From Cyanobacteria bacterium CYA (lineage in GTDB: Bacteria; Planctomycetota; Phycisphaerae; Phycisphaerales; UBA1924), in NCBI GenBank assembly GCA_008363215.1, contig RHKP01000008.1, forward strand, positions 124,001-188,000: DNA of 64,000 bases. The letters run 5' to 3'. The number at the start of each line of letters is the position of its first letter. Position 1 is the stretch's first letter. Below are positions 8,600 through 17,383 of this stretch, piece by piece. The notes under the pieces are model-generated. The model saw only the letters and a program-made list of their open reading frames with translations. It was not told the origin of the DNA and did no database searches. The position numbers and the translations under genes were made by a program.

Positions 8600-10402
8600 T
8601 CATCCCAGCGCCATCGTCATGAGGAACTCGGCGTTGGTCTTCACCTTCTTCAGGCGGCTCTTGAGCAGTTCCATCGCCTCGACCACGTTCATGTCGCTGA
8701 GCACCTTTCGGAGCCGGTAGACCAGTTCCAGTTCCTTCGGATCCATCAGCAGTTCTTCACGCCGGGTGCCGGAGGCCGCCACGTCGATCGCCGGCCAGAT
8801 CCGCTTCTCGACCAGGCGCCGGTCCAGGTGCAGTTCGCTGTTGCCCGTGCCCTTGAACTCCTCGAAGATCACCTCGTCCATCTTCGAGCCCGTGTCGACC
8901 AGGGCCGTGCCGATGATTGTCAGCGAGCCGCCGCGCTCAATCGCGCGGGCCGCGCCGAAAAACTTCTTGGGACGCTGGAGCGCGTTGGAGTCCAGACCGC
9001 CCGTCATGATCTTGCCTGAATGCGGGATTTCCGCGTTGTACGCACGCGCCAGCCGCGTGATCGAGTCAAGCAGGATCACTACGTGGTCGCCGAACTCGAC
9101 CATCCGCTTGGCCTTCTCGATGACCACCTCGGCCACCGCCACGTGCCGGCTCGACTGCTCGTCAAACGTTGACGCCACCACTTCCACGTTCTTCCCCGAG
9201 CAGTTCCGCCGGAAATCCGTCACCTCTTCCGGACGCTCGTCCACCAGAAGCACGAATATCCGCACCTCCGGGTAGTTCTTGTTGATCGCCTTGGTCATCT
9301 TCTGCATCAGCACTGTCTTGCCCGTCCGCGGCGGCGCAACGATCAACGCACGCTGACCCTTGCCGATCGGGGCCACCAGGTCCACGATCCGCATCTCGAT
9401 CTCGTCAGGCGAGGTCTCCAGCACGAAGCGCTCTTCCGGATGGTGCGGCGTCAGATCCTCAAAGTTGACCAGGTCGTGGATCTCGCCCGGCGCGCGCCCG
9501 TTGACCAACTCCACCCGAAGCAGCGCAAAGTATCGCTCGCTCTCCTTGGGCGGACGGATCGCCCCGCGCACCGTCATCCCGCGGCGAAGCCCGAAACGAC
9601 GAACCTGACTGGGGCTCACATAGATATCGTCCGGCCCGGGCAGGTAACTCTGCTCGGGGCTGCGCAGGAACCCGAACCCATCGGGCATGATCTCCAGAGT
9701 CCCCTCGCCGAACATGATTCCAAGCCGTGTAGCCCGGGCCTTGAGAATCTTGAAGATCAGTTCCTGCTTGGGAATCTGGTGAAAATCCTCCATCCCCTCC
9801 AGCACCGCAACTTTGAAGATCTGGTCGATCTCCATCCGCTGCAACTCGGAGATGGTCAGTTGGTCGGCCTCGTCAAGCGGACCGGCCTTTGCGGCAAACT
9901 TCTCCAGTTCGGCCGCCTCGCGTTCGAGTTCCTCATCACTGGGCAGGTGGTCGTGGCTGGAGCGGTAGTGCGACATCCCCCCTCCTCCGCCACCGCCGCC
10001 GCCCATTCCCATGCCCCCGCCGCCTCGCTTCTTCTTGCGCTTGCGGCGTCCCTTGCGACCCATGCCGTCGTAGCCACCGTCGCGCTGGTCATACCCCCCG
10101 CCGGGGCCTTCGGCATCGCGCTCGGATCCGCCGCCGTTCGACGGGCGGTCCGGGCGATTCGGCCGGTCCGGGCGCTCGGAGCGATCAGCACCCTCCGGGC
10201 GATCCTGCGGGAGCGGAGCCGGCGCCCGAACGGGCTCGGGCTCAGCCCGCGGTGCGGGCGGCGTTGACCCCGCAGAGGTCTGTGCAGGAGCCTCCTTGGC
10301 ACCGGCACCTTCGCCCTCGGCCCGCTTGGAACGGGTGCGTTTCTTCTTCGACCCGGTGTCCTGGTCGGCGACCTCGCTGGTCTTGGTCATACTTTGTTTC
10401 AT
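8600..10402 (-). CDS. rho: Transcription termination factor Rho with long low-complexity N-terminal extension
   Basis: Rho is the hexameric RNA-dependent ATPase that ends transcription. The C-terminal ~400 residues match closely: RNA-binding fold with [15 protein letters not shown] and [16 protein letters not shown], Walker A APPRTGKT (Lys about residue 362), Walker B region [16 protein letters not shown], and the C-terminal [17 protein letters not shown]. The first ~170 residues are a disordered insert: Lys/Arg blocks, a repeated DRPxRP stretch, and a glycine/methionine-rich run. Such extensions are known in Rho of high-GC phyla. ATG at 10402 (MKQSM) or ATG at 10390 ([10 protein letters not shown]) are both plausible; the latter has a weak AAGGA upstream. 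Confidence 0.96.
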   Translation of the reverse strand: MKQSMTKTSEVADQDTGSKKKRTRSKRAEGEGAGAKEAPAQTSAGSTPPAPRAEPEPVRAPAPLPQDRPEGADRSERPDRPNRPDRPSNGGGSERDAEGPGGGYDQRDGGYDGMGRKGRRKRKKKRGGGGMGMGGGGGGGGGMSHYRSSHDHLPSDEELEREAAELEKFAAKAGPLDEADQLTISELQRMEIDQIFKVAVLEGMEDFHQIPKQELIFKILKARATRLGIMFGEGTLEIMPDGFGFLRSPEQSYLPGPDDIYVSPSQVRRFGLRRGMTVRGAIRPPKESERYFALLRVELVNGRAPGEIHDLVNFEDLTPHHPEERFVLETSPDEIEMRIVDLVAPIGKGQRALIVAPPRTGKTVLMQKMTKAINKNYPEVRIFVLLVDERPEEVTDFRRNCSGKNVEVVASTFDEQSSRHVAVAEVVIEKAKRMVEFGDHVVILLDSITRLARAYNAEIPHSGKIMTGGLDSNALQRPKKFFGAARAIERGGSLTIIGTALVDTGSKMDEVIFEEFKGTGNSELHLDRRLVEKRIWPAIDVAASGTRREELLMDPKELELVYRLRKVLSDMNVVEAMELLKSRLKKVKTNAEFLMTMALG

Positions 10403-10618
10403 CCTTGGATGTGCGTTCCGGATCACAATTGGACCGGCAACGCCGAATGCGGAACCCCCTCTATCGGGGAATGCCGGAAGAGCACGCCTGCGGCGCCGAA
10501 CCGGCCAAGAGCGAACCGCCAAAGTCTCCGGAGTCGATCGCGGCTTCTCGCAGCACGCCCGGCCCGCCCGGGGTGCAAGCCTGATCTACGCGTCTTTCTG
10601 CTGGCAACGGGCAGACGC

Positions 10619-11263
10619 TCACTGCGTCGGGCCGTCAGACGACTCACTTGCCTCGGTGATCGACGTGAAGATCTGGGCAACCCGGAGGCGAAGGGCCTGG
10701 GGGTGGCCGGTGTTCACTACCAGATAATCGGCCCGTCGACGCTTTTCTTCAAGCGGGAGTTGCGCTTTTTCTCTCTGGCGCAGTTCCCGCTCGTCCCACC
10801 CCCTCGACGCCCGCACCCGCGCCAGACGCTCCTCGAACGGGCAATCCACGAAGATCACTCCGTCACACTCCCGCTCCAGCCCGGCTTCATACAGCAGGGG
10901 CGCATCGATCACCGCGCCCGCACGCCCCGCACGGCGGGCCTGTTCGATCTGCTCCGCCCGGCTCTGGGCGATCAGAGGATGGATCAACCCTTCCAGCCGT
11001 AGTCGCTGGTCGGGATCGGCGAACACGATCCTTGCCACGGCCCCGCGGTCGATGGCGCCGCCCGAATCCAACACCGACTCCCCCCACCACCGCACCAGTT
11101 CAGAGATCACCTCCGGGCGCTGAAGAGCACGTCGGGCCTCGACGTCAGAATCGATCACCACACACCCGAGTTCGGCCAGCATCGCCGCCACCGTGCTCTT
11201 GCCCGCGCCGATGCCCCCGGCGATGCCGATCACCGCAAACCGGCGGGCAGGTGAAGAGATCAC
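10619..11263 (-). CDS. coaE: Dephospho-CoA kinase
   Basis: This 214-residue P-loop kinase phosphorylates dephospho-CoA, the last step of coenzyme A synthesis. It has Walker A GIAGGIGAGKST, then VIDSDVEARRAL, and the lid/CoA region VIDAPLLYEAGLERECDGVIFVD. The C-terminal RADYLVVNTG fits the family's R-A-D-x-V-I-x-N motif. GTG at 11263 is chosen because it shares GTGA with the upstream PH-domain gene stop and because homology begins right there; the open frame continues upstream as out-of-frame readthrough of that gene. It forms a run with the PH-domain gene and hpt. Confidence 0.95.
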   Translation of the reverse strand: MISSPARRFAVIGIAGGIGAGKSTVAAMLAELGCVVIDSDVEARRALQRPEVISELVRWWGESVLDSGGAIDRGAVARIVFADPDQRLRLEGLIHPLIAQSRAEQIEQARRAGRAGAVIDAPLLYEAGLERECDGVIFVDCPFEERLARVRASRGWDERELRQREKAQLPLEEKRRRADYLVVNTGHPQALRLRVAQIFTSITEASESSDGPTQ

Positions 11264-11832
11264 GATGAGACCTTTCCGGCATCGACAGCCTTGCGAACCT
11301 CGCGGGCCCGTGCGTCGGGACGGGCGAACGCACGCCAGACGATTTCGTATCCGTCCGTGCCGGCCGAAGCCAGCCCGACGTGCCCGAGCCCAAGCACGCG
11401 CGGAAGAAGCGGCTTGGAGACGCTGACGTTCTGAACCCGGTCGAGCGGGAGTTCGGCCAGGCGCTGGTGCAGGATGCCGAAGATGACGATGGCCCGGCGA
11501 TCGGTCAGGACGTAGCGCCGGCACACCCAGTCGAGCATCGCCCAGGCAAGCACGAGGGCGACGATCAACAGAGTCACCCAGCCGAGCCGGGCCCACAGAG
11601 GACGAGCGAAGAACGAGTCGAAGTACATGCTGTTCTGCGCCAGAGAGGCGAGGAAGTCCAGAACGGCGCCGGAGGTGATGACGAGGACGATCGCAGGCCC
11701 GGCGTTGAGGAGTACCAGCCAGAGGCTGGGGTGGCGATCGAAGAGGATGGTCTCATCGGTTGGCACGAATCCGCGCCCGATGAGGCGCCGGGCCGGGCCC
11801 CGGGTGGGACTGTCGTGCGTGCGGCTCGACAT
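11260..11832 (-). CDS. Bacterial PH-domain membrane protein (YdbS/YdbT-like)
   Basis: This 190-residue protein has two transmembrane helices (about residues 45-65 and 85-110) followed by a bacterial PH-like domain: RRYVLTDRRAIVIFGILHQRLAELPLDRVQNVSVSKPLL, close to the bPH_2 consensus Y-x-L-T-x-x-R. The function in most bacteria is unknown. ATG at 11832 is preferred (MSSRTHDSP), seven bases after the hpt stop; an upstream ATG would run into hpt. It is overlapped and translationally coupled to coaE. Confidence 0.85.
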   Translation of the reverse strand: MSSRTHDSPTRGPARRLIGRGFVPTDETILFDRHPSLWLVLLNAGPAIVLVITSGAVLDFLASLAQNSMYFDSFFARPLWARLGWVTLLIVALVLAWAMLDWVCRRYVLTDRRAIVIFGILHQRLAELPLDRVQNVSVSKPLLPRVLGLGHVGLASAGTDGYEIVWRAFARPDARAREVRKAVDAGKVSS

Positions 11833-11839
11833 GGAAGCC

Positions 11840-12418
11840 CTATCGATCGGCCAGGGCCAGGGGCTTGAGCGTGGCGATCTCAGGATAATTGCGGTAGTAC
11901 CCGTCGTAATCGAGCCCATACCCGACCACGAACGCGTCGGGAATCTCGAATCCCACGTAGTCGGGCGTCACGTCAACCACGCGCTGCACCTGCTTGCGCA
12001 GCAGGACACAGATGCGGATGGAAGCGGCCTGCTGCTCGATGATGGCCTTTCGGATCAGATGCAGCGTCTGCCCGGAATCGAGGATGTCGTCGATGATGAC
12101 CACGTGCTTGCCGGCCAGGTTGCGCGGGAGTTCGCCAGCCAGGTGGGCGCCTTTCGAGGTGATCGACTCGCCGGGGTAACTCGAAACGGCGACCAGCCCG
12201 AGGGACAGTTTGATGGGCATCTCGCGGATCAGGTCGGCGGTGAAAATCATCGCGCCGGTCATGATGGGCACCAGCACGACGCGCCCCTCAACGCCGGGGC
12301 CGGACTGCTCGCACCGCAACTGTTCGGCCAGATCGGCCGCCAGACACCCGGCCAGTTCGCGCACGCGGGCGGCGATGCGCTCGCGACTGATCAGCACCTG
12401 GTCGATCTCGAAGAACAT
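11840..12418 (-). CDS. hpt: Hypoxanthine phosphoribosyltransferase
   Basis: This 192-residue type I phosphoribosyltransferase salvages hypoxanthine (and probably guanine) to the nucleotide using PRPP. The PRPP-binding motif VVIIDDILDSGQTL is intact; the flexible-loop segment VAVSSYPGESITSKG and the C-terminal base-binding DYVGFEIPDAFVVGYGLDY fit the Hpt family. An AGGGG ribosome site lies about nine bases before the ATG. It is followed after seven bases by the PH-domain gene and then coaE, so a housekeeping operon for nucleotide and coenzyme supply is likely. Confidence 0.95.
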   Translation of the reverse strand: MFFEIDQVLISRERIAARVRELAGCLAADLAEQLRCEQSGPGVEGRVVLVPIMTGAMIFTADLIREMPIKLSLGLVAVSSYPGESITSKGAHLAGELPRNLAGKHVVIIDDILDSGQTLHLIRKAIIEQQAASIRICVLLRKQVQRVVDVTPDYVGFEIPDAFVVGYGLDYDGYYRNYPEIATLKPLALADR

Positions 12419-12427
12419 CGTCTGCCC

Positions 12428-12910
12428 CTATTGCGTGTGCCCCGCGTCGGCGTCCCGGATCGCAAGCCGACGGTGACCGATGCCCATCTCCATGAAGATC
12501 CCCTCGTCGGCCACCCAGCCGAGGCGCTCGTAGAACTCGACGGCCGAGAGTTGCGAGTGGCAGAAGATCTCGCGCAGCCCCAGGCGTCCGAAGCCGTGAC
12601 TTTCGATCGCGATGATCAGATTGCGACCGATGCCCTCGCCCTGTCGCTGCAGGTCTACGGCCACCTGCATCACCTTGCCCGTGCCCGGCTCGGGGTAGTT
12701 GGGGAAAAGCAGGGCCGTGCCGACCACGCGCGGGCCGGTCGGATGATCGACCACGGCGACGAAGTGGATGAAGCCTTCCTCCATGCCGGGGTACTCGACG
12801 CGGAATCGGTCCATGTCACAGCCCACCGGCCTGAGGAGAACCTGCTCGCGCAGGGCGCATTCCTGCGCGTAGAGGGGGTGATCAGGTTGGATCCGCTCGA
12901 TCCTGACCAA
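12428..12910 (-). CDS. GNAT family N-acetyltransferase
   Basis: This 160-residue GNAT protein contains KVMQVAVDLQRQGEGIGRNLI, the V-x-x-x-x-Q/R-G-x-G-x-G acetyl-CoA pyrophosphate loop, and ends with the usual AVEFYERLGWV beta-bulge region. It resembles ElaA/YjcF-like acetyltransferases; the substrate is unknown. TTG at 12910 is chosen because GGAG sits six bases upstream and the homologous region starts directly (VRIERIQPDHPLYA). A longer in-frame extension to 13069 is Arg/Pro-rich and looks non-coding. It precedes hpt by nine bases. Confidence 0.8.
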   Translation of the reverse strand: MVRIERIQPDHPLYAQECALREQVLLRPVGCDMDRFRVEYPGMEEGFIHFVAVVDHPTGPRVVGTALLFPNYPEPGTGKVMQVAVDLQRQGEGIGRNLIIAIESHGFGRLGLREIFCHSQLSAVEFYERLGWVADEGIFMEMGIGHRRLAIRDADAGHTQ

Positions 12911-13106
12911 ACAAGGCTCCGGAAGGGCTGGACCAGCCTGAACGGCTGGTGCGGCAAGTGTAGACCTCCGCGCCCTCGGTCCCGCCCCGGTTTGACCGGG
13001 TTTGATCGCCGCTCGGCGCGGGGGGGGGCGTCGAGTCGTCGGGCACAGGGAGCCGGTGCAGTTTCGCATCCCACGGGATCGACCGGGGGTATCGTCTCTC
13101 GACCTG

Positions 13107-13922
13107 ATGCGTGCCGATCGCCCTGATCCCGACGATCTTCTCTGCGAGCACTGCGGCTACGTGCTCAACGGGCTGCGCCGGCGCGACGCCTGCCCGGAAT
13201 GCGGACGCCCGATCATGGACAGCCATCCAGATGCCCGCGTGGGCAGTCCGTGGCAGCGGGGCGTTCGGATGGGAGTGCTCCACAACACCGTGGCATTCAT
13301 TCGCTCACCCTGGCGGATGTTCGGGCAGGTGCGGGTGGATGAGCCCTCGGCGCGACGGCTCGAAGCCGAGTCGATCGCGTGGGCAGGCACGCTGCTGGCG
13401 CTGCTGGCCGGCTCTCGCGCACTGCTGGCGATGCGGGACGCAGGACCGGGAATCGGCATGATCGTCCTTGTCGCCGTCATCGTCCCGGTGATTGGATTCG
13501 TCCTTTTCGTGTTCCTCCTGCTCGGGCTGACGGCCACCGAGCGGATCGGTATCCGCGTGTTCGGCAAGTTTCACCATCGGCGCATCACAAGGGCGGTGGC
13601 AGAGACCGTCGTCGCCCACGCGGCGACGGGATGGATCGTCTCGGCGCTGCTGACCTGGGCGGGGTGGCTGCTCGGATCGGGCACCGCCTGGCTGGGGCGG
13701 CGTGAGCCATGGGCGATGTGGGAACTGACGCTGACTGCGCCCTACTGGATGCCGGTGGCCGGCTTCATCATCGGGCTTCTGTGGTTCGAGACGCTGGTCT
13801 ACGTCGGAGTGCGGCGGATGCGTTTTGCCAACGCTCCCAGCGCGGCGGCGCGTCTGGAGGATGCACTTCCGGACGGCGACGTGGTCGCGACCGATCCGCA
13901 GGCAGAACAGGTGACCGGTTGA
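13107..13922 (+). CDS. Zinc-ribbon multi-pass membrane protein, function unknown
   Basis: This 271-residue protein begins with a zinc ribbon at residues ~12-32 (CEHCGYVLNG, then CPECGRP) and is followed by about four or five membrane helices: roughly residues 85-105, 113-140, 165-195 and 210-235. This architecture (treble-clef/zinc-ribbon head plus Yip1-like membrane body) is common in uncharacterised planctomycete proteins. ATG at 13107 directly precedes the zinc ribbon. It diverges from the acetyltransferase-hpt operon across 196 bp. Confidence 0.8.
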   Translation: MRADRPDPDDLLCEHCGYVLNGLRRRDACPECGRPIMDSHPDARVGSPWQRGVRMGVLHNTVAFIRSPWRMFGQVRVDEPSARRLEAESIAWAGTLLALLAGSRALLAMRDAGPGIGMIVLVAVIVPVIGFVLFVFLLLGLTATERIGIRVFGKFHHRRITRAVAETVVAHAATGWIVSALLTWAGWLLGSGTAWLGRREPWAMWELTLTAPYWMPVAGFIIGLLWFETLVYVGVRRMRFANAPSAAARLEDALPDGDVVATDPQAEQVTG

Positions 13923-14194
13923 GTCGTTCAACCACCTGACCAGGCCGACACGACGTCGCCCGGAACCCTGTCGGGCAGGCTCGGGCTTGCGTGCTGCGGG
14001 GAGCCGGGGCGGGCCGGTGACGAATTCGCACAGACCTTCGCCAGATTCTTCATCTTTGGGTTGCATCGCGCCGGACTTGAGGCACTTTCAGGCTTGAGAC
14101 GGTCGGATGCCGTCGAGAGTGCGTTGAGTTTGGCGTGTGTTTGCGCTGTGAGTGTTTTGTTCCCCCGGCGCGAGAGAGAGAAGAGGTGGAGAGT

Positions 14195-14860
14195 ATGGAA
14201 ATGAAGGCTCGACTGCTGACCGTCGGGGGGGTTCTTGCCGGGCTGGGCTGTGCGGCCGGGGCGGCCCCGATCCTGAGTTTCGGATTCAGCGACCTGTCTG
14301 GTTCGTTTGACACGGGTACCGGGGTTTTCAATGCCGAGGCGAGCGACACGGCCGCCCTGAGCACCTCGGGTGACGTGACCCGGCTGGCCGGTCCCACCGG
14401 AACAGCCAACTTCGACACGGGTTTCCTGTCCGCATCGGCCTTCGCGGACGTGGACATCACCATGAATGTGTCGATCATCGACGCTCAGAACGCCTCGGGC
14501 ATCGGCTCGTTCACCCTGACCGATGACGACGGGGACACCATCACCGGGACGATCAACGGCACCTTCCACACGCCGGGTGTGGGGATCACGTTCTTCACCG
14601 GCCTGCTCAGCGCCGTGACCCTCAACGGGGCTACGTTTGACGGGACGGACGGCGGCTCCTTCGATATGGACCTTCCGGGCAACGCCCCCTATCCGGGAGC
14701 ATTCGTCGCCCTCTACATCCTCAACGGGAGCACGTTCTTCAACTCGAACTTCTCGAGCGTCTCGGTGCAGGTCAGCGGCGAGATTCTGCCTTCGGCCGGG
14801 TCGATGGCACTGCTGGGCCTGGGCGGGCTCCTGGCCGTCCGTCGTCAACGCGGCGCCTGA
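14195..14860 (+). CDS. PEP-CTERM-like exported protein, family copy 1
   Basis: This 221-residue exported protein has a signal peptide (MEMKARLLTVGGVLAGLGCAAGA) and a beta-rich body. It ends with the sorting tail PSAGSMALLGLGGLLAVRRQRG: Pro-rich motif, hydrophobic helix, basic end. The tail predicts processing by an exosortase/archaeosortase-type system and surface association. The body shares blocks with the proteins at 15193 and 17384 and the pseudogene at 16622: ILSFGFSDLSGSF, SGDVTRLAGPTGTANFDTGF, LTDDDGDTITGTINGTF and DGGSFDMDLPGNAPYPGA. GAGGTGGA lies a few bases before the ATG. The body's function is unknown. A rho-independent terminator follows, so it is probably monocistronic. Confidence 0.85.
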   Translation: MEMKARLLTVGGVLAGLGCAAGAAPILSFGFSDLSGSFDTGTGVFNAEASDTAALSTSGDVTRLAGPTGTANFDTGFLSASAFADVDITMNVSIIDAQNASGIGSFTLTDDDGDTITGTINGTFHTPGVGITFFTGLLSAVTLNGATFDGTDGGSFDMDLPGNAPYPGAFVALYILNGSTFFNSNFSSVSVQVSGEILPSAGSMALLGLGGLLAVRRQRGA

Positions 14861-14895
14861 GTCCGACTCAGTGTCCTGTCCTCTGAACGACACGC

Positions 14896-14929
14896 GACCG
14901 GGCCCGATGGGGTCCGGTTGTGTTTTTTC
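14896..14929 (+). terminator. Rho-independent terminator after PEP-CTERM copy 1
   Basis: An inverted repeat (ACCGGgCCC / GGgtCCGGT around a short GATG-type loop) is followed by TGTGTTTTTT. It lies 36 bp after the stop codon at 14860 and would end that transcript. Confidence 0.8.
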
Positions 14930-15192
14930 TCGAAACGGTACAGGAAACTGAGATGACCAAAAGAGTCGCCTGCCGAATCTAACCCAAGCAGCATCTGGCT
15001 GTTACATGCGGCGACAGGATCGAGAGATGCTCGGCTCGCCGGATCAGGGTACACAACAAGCGCAAATTCCGGTTGACGCCGCCCAGTCCTGTGGCACCTT
15101 TCACGCACAACGCCCGGGTTTTCGGAGCATGTGCCTCCGTGGTCGCAGAGCGTGCGTTGGCTTGACTCGGAGAGAGCAGGGAGGGTTTGCTC
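14930..15192 (+). other. Leader region before PEP-CTERM copy 2
   Basis: This 263 bp has no credible gene. It presumably carries the promoter and a leader for the gene at 15193; a GAGAGAGCAGGGAGGG purine tract just before the ATG resembles the GAGAGAGAAGAGG tract before copy 1. No clear -35/-10 pair, riboswitch or repeat could be supported. Confidence 0.4.
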
Positions 15193-15843
15193 ATGAGACA
15201 CTTGGCCTTGACTGCGATGCTGGCTGGCGTTGCCGGCCTCGCCGGTGCCGCCCCGATTCTGAGTTTCGAGTACACCGATCTGTCCGGGTCGTTCGACGTG
15301 GCTTCCGGGGTCTTCGACGCTGCGGCCGCCGACACAGCCGAGTTGCAAACCGCAGGCGACGTGACTCGCCTGGCCGACCCGGTGGATACCGCCCACTTCC
15401 GCAACGGCTTCGTCAGCGCGTCGGCGTTTGCGGACGTGCAGTTGACGCTGGACGTGTCGCTCATCGACGCCATCACGGCTTCGGGCGTGGGCAATATCCT
15501 CCTGACCGATGACGATGGGGACACCATCTTCGGGACGATCGACGGAGTATTCACCAGCGGCGGCTCGGGCATCTTCTTCTTTGAAGGGCTTCTGTCCGAC
15601 GTGGGGTATGCCGGCTCAGAGTTCAACGGCACCGACGGCGGGTCATTCGACATGGACCTGCCGGGCGATCCGCCTTACTCCGGCGCCATCGTGCAGTTGT
15701 TCATCGTGACCAACTCAGGCTTCTTCACGACCAACTTTGATGGCGTGTCGGTGCAGGTGAGCGGCGAGATCGTCCCCGCACCGGGGTCGATGGCGCTCCT
15801 GGCCTCGGCCGGGCTGATGACGCTGCGCCGGCGCAAGAACTGA
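15193..15843 (+). CDS. PEP-CTERM-like exported protein, family copy 2
   Basis: This 216-residue protein is a clear paralogue of the one at 14195: signal peptide MRHLALTAMLAGVAGLAGA, then ILSFEYTDLSGSFDVASG, GDVTRLADPVDTAHFRNGF, LTDDDGDTIFGTIDG, DGGSFDMDLPGDPPYSGA and VSVQVSGEIV. It ends in the tail PAPGSMALLASAGLMTLRRRK. ATG at 15193 is preceded by GGGAGGG. It is followed by a very strong GC hairpin terminator, so it is a separate transcription unit. The function is unknown; the PxPGS tail implies secretion and sortase-like anchoring. Confidence 0.85.
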   Translation: MRHLALTAMLAGVAGLAGAAPILSFEYTDLSGSFDVASGVFDAAAADTAELQTAGDVTRLADPVDTAHFRNGFVSASAFADVQLTLDVSLIDAITASGVGNILLTDDDGDTIFGTIDGVFTSGGSGIFFFEGLLSDVGYAGSEFNGTDGGSFDMDLPGDPPYSGAIVQLFIVTNSGFFTTNFDGVSVQVSGEIVPAPGSMALLASAGLMTLRRRKN

Positions 15844-15873
15844 AACGCACGACCTCGTCCTCCACGAGTCCTC

Positions 15874-15908
15874 GCGGGCCCGGCTCCTCACCGGGCCCGC
15901 TCACTTTT
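15874..15908 (+). terminator. Strong hairpin terminator after PEP-CTERM copy 2
   Basis: A perfect ten-base GC-only stem, GCGGGCCCGG and CCGGGCCCGC, around a seven-base loop is followed by TCACTTTTG. It lies 30 bp after the stop at 15843 and separates it from mscL. Confidence 0.85.
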
Positions 15909-16011
15909 GTGACCCGACGCAGCAGAACGATGAGGACAATTCACCGGGTGCCGGCGTATTCTTCGTTTCATGACGCCGGCGGCCGTTCTGGCCCCGAGCA
16001 GGAGACCCATC

Positions 16012-16482
16012 ATGGGACTGATGAAGGAATTCCGCGAGTTTGCGATCAAAGGAAACATGGTCGACATGGCGGTGGGCATCATCATCGGCGCCGCCTTCGG
16101 CGGGTTGGTGAAGTCGCTGGTCGACGACGTGGTGATGCCGGCGGTAGGTACGATCTGGAAGGCTGACTTCACGAACCTGTACATTCCGCTCAAGGCCAGC
16201 GTGGGTGACGCAGCGGACGCTTACGCGGCCGCGAACGCCGGCGCGCCTCTCCCGCTGGCCGACGCCAGAGCGCTGGGGCCTGTGATTGCCTACGGCAACT
16301 TCATCACGCTGTGCCTGAACTTCTTTATCCTCGCCTTCGTGATCTTCATGGTGGTGAAGATGATCAACAAGGCGCGCAAGGCGTTCGAGCGTGAGCAGGC
16401 GGCCGCCCCGGCGACGCCCCCCCCGACGCCCGAAGATGTTCTGCTGCTGCGGGAAATCCGTGACTCGCTGAAGTCGCGCTGA
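16012..16482 (+). CDS. mscL: Large-conductance mechanosensitive channel MscL
   Basis: This 156-residue channel opens under membrane tension to release solutes on hypo-osmotic shock. The N-terminal amphipathic helix and first membrane helix MKEFREFAIKGNMVDMAVG / IIIGAAFGGLVKSLVDDVVMP are diagnostic. TM2 is GNFITLCLNFFILAFVIFMVV, and the C-terminal helix has the conserved PxPEDVLLLREIRDSLK. The periplasmic loop is slightly long, rich in Ala. ATG at 16012 follows a GGAGAC ribosome site; an upstream in-frame ATG adds 14 unconserved residues. It sits among the PEP-CTERM-like genes, flanked by terminators or a pseudogene, so it is transcribed alone. Confidence 0.96.
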   Translation: MGLMKEFREFAIKGNMVDMAVGIIIGAAFGGLVKSLVDDVVMPAVGTIWKADFTNLYIPLKASVGDAADAYAAANAGAPLPLADARALGPVIAYGNFITLCLNFFILAFVIFMVVKMINKARKAFEREQAAAPATPPPTPEDVLLLREIRDSLKSR

Positions 16483-16621
16483 GACAAATACTGAGCAGAA
16501 TGCCGATCGCGACTGACCCGCCTGGGTGAGTTGTGATCCGCTTTTCTGCAAGATCCATCGCCAACGCCAGGGTTTCCCTCCCGTTCGCGGCGAGAATGGG
16601 ACGTTGCGGGGGAGAGCCAGA

Positions 16622-17152
16622 GTGCGCAGACTCGCTCTGATCGGGCTACTTGGGGTTGCAGGCGCATCCGCGGCCGTCGATGTGATCTTGATCCTTGCTG
16701 CACGGGGCGTACACGCAGGATTCAGGCATGTTCACTGCCGATGCGACCGATGCGGGCTTCACGCGCACCTCCGGTGACGCGACGCGCATCGGTGATCCGG
16801 CAGACACCGCCGACTTTGACGCCGGCTTCGTCTCGCGACCCGTGTTCGCCGACGTCGGGCTGCCCCCCGGCGATCACCGGGTTGGCGTCACACAGCGCGA
16901 CCGGATCGGGGCAACTCGCCTTGACCGATGACGACGACACCTTCGCCTGCGATGTGGATGGGCAGTTCGCCAACGACGGCGGCTCGTTCGACATGGGCCT
17001 GCCGGGCGACGGGCCTTACAAGGGCGCGCAACTTCTTCCAGGGCAACTTTGCGGGCGTTTCGGTGCAACTCAGCGGCGAGGAAATCCCTGTGCCAGAAGC
17101 GTTCGGCATGATGCCCGCGTGCGTATGGCTCGGCTCTCGTCAGCGGCGCTGA
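16622..17152 (+). pseudogene. Decayed paralogue of the neighbouring PEP-CTERM-like family
   Basis: Conserved blocks appear in order but in different frames. A signal-like start (GTG at 16622, VRRLALIGLLGVAGASAAV) comes first, then MFTADATDAGFTRTSGDATRIGDP and TADFDAGFVSRPVFADV from 16729. LALTDDDDTFACDVDGQF and DGGSFDMGLPGDGPYKGAQ follow from about 16915, then NFFQGNFAGVSVQLSGEEIPVPE into a stop at 17152. Compared with the intact copies this needs at least three frameshifts and lacks the middle body. The C-terminal sorting tail is also degraded, although basic residues (SRQRR) remain. It is followed by a terminator that may date from when the gene was intact. Confidence 0.8.
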
Positions 17153-17172
17153 CGTCTGCTCATCACTCGCAC

Positions 17173-17206
17173 ACAGGACAGGAGGCTTCGGCGTCCTGTT
17201 TCATTT
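17173..17206 (+). terminator. Hairpin terminator after the PEP-CTERM pseudogene
   Basis: A seven-base stem, ACAGGAC and GTCCTGT, around a GGAGGCTTCGGC-type loop is followed by TTCATTTTC. It lies 20 bp after the pseudogene stop. Confidence 0.65.
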
Positions 17207-17383
17207 TCTGACTATGTCGCAACGAGCCCCACGATATCGGGGGTGCGCATCCGATTCCGGACGCAATCCTCCCCGCAAGCGCTTGACGCCCGACGACGGG
17301 TTTCGTTGTACACATGCAGGCCTGCATGCGACCGCGACGGAACGGCGTTGCAGACCGGGCCCGCAGCCGACAGGAAATGACCC

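Noticed and set aside
10081..10200. Repeated DRPxRP-coding stretch considered as a DNA repeat or CRISPR-like array
   Set aside because: It is in-frame low-complexity coding sequence of the Rho N-terminal extension; there are no spacers or regular repeat units.
13928..14893. Minus-strand open frame of 321 codons over the first PEP-CTERM gene
   Set aside because: Antisense shadow; the plus strand has a signal peptide, a ribosome site and paralogues.
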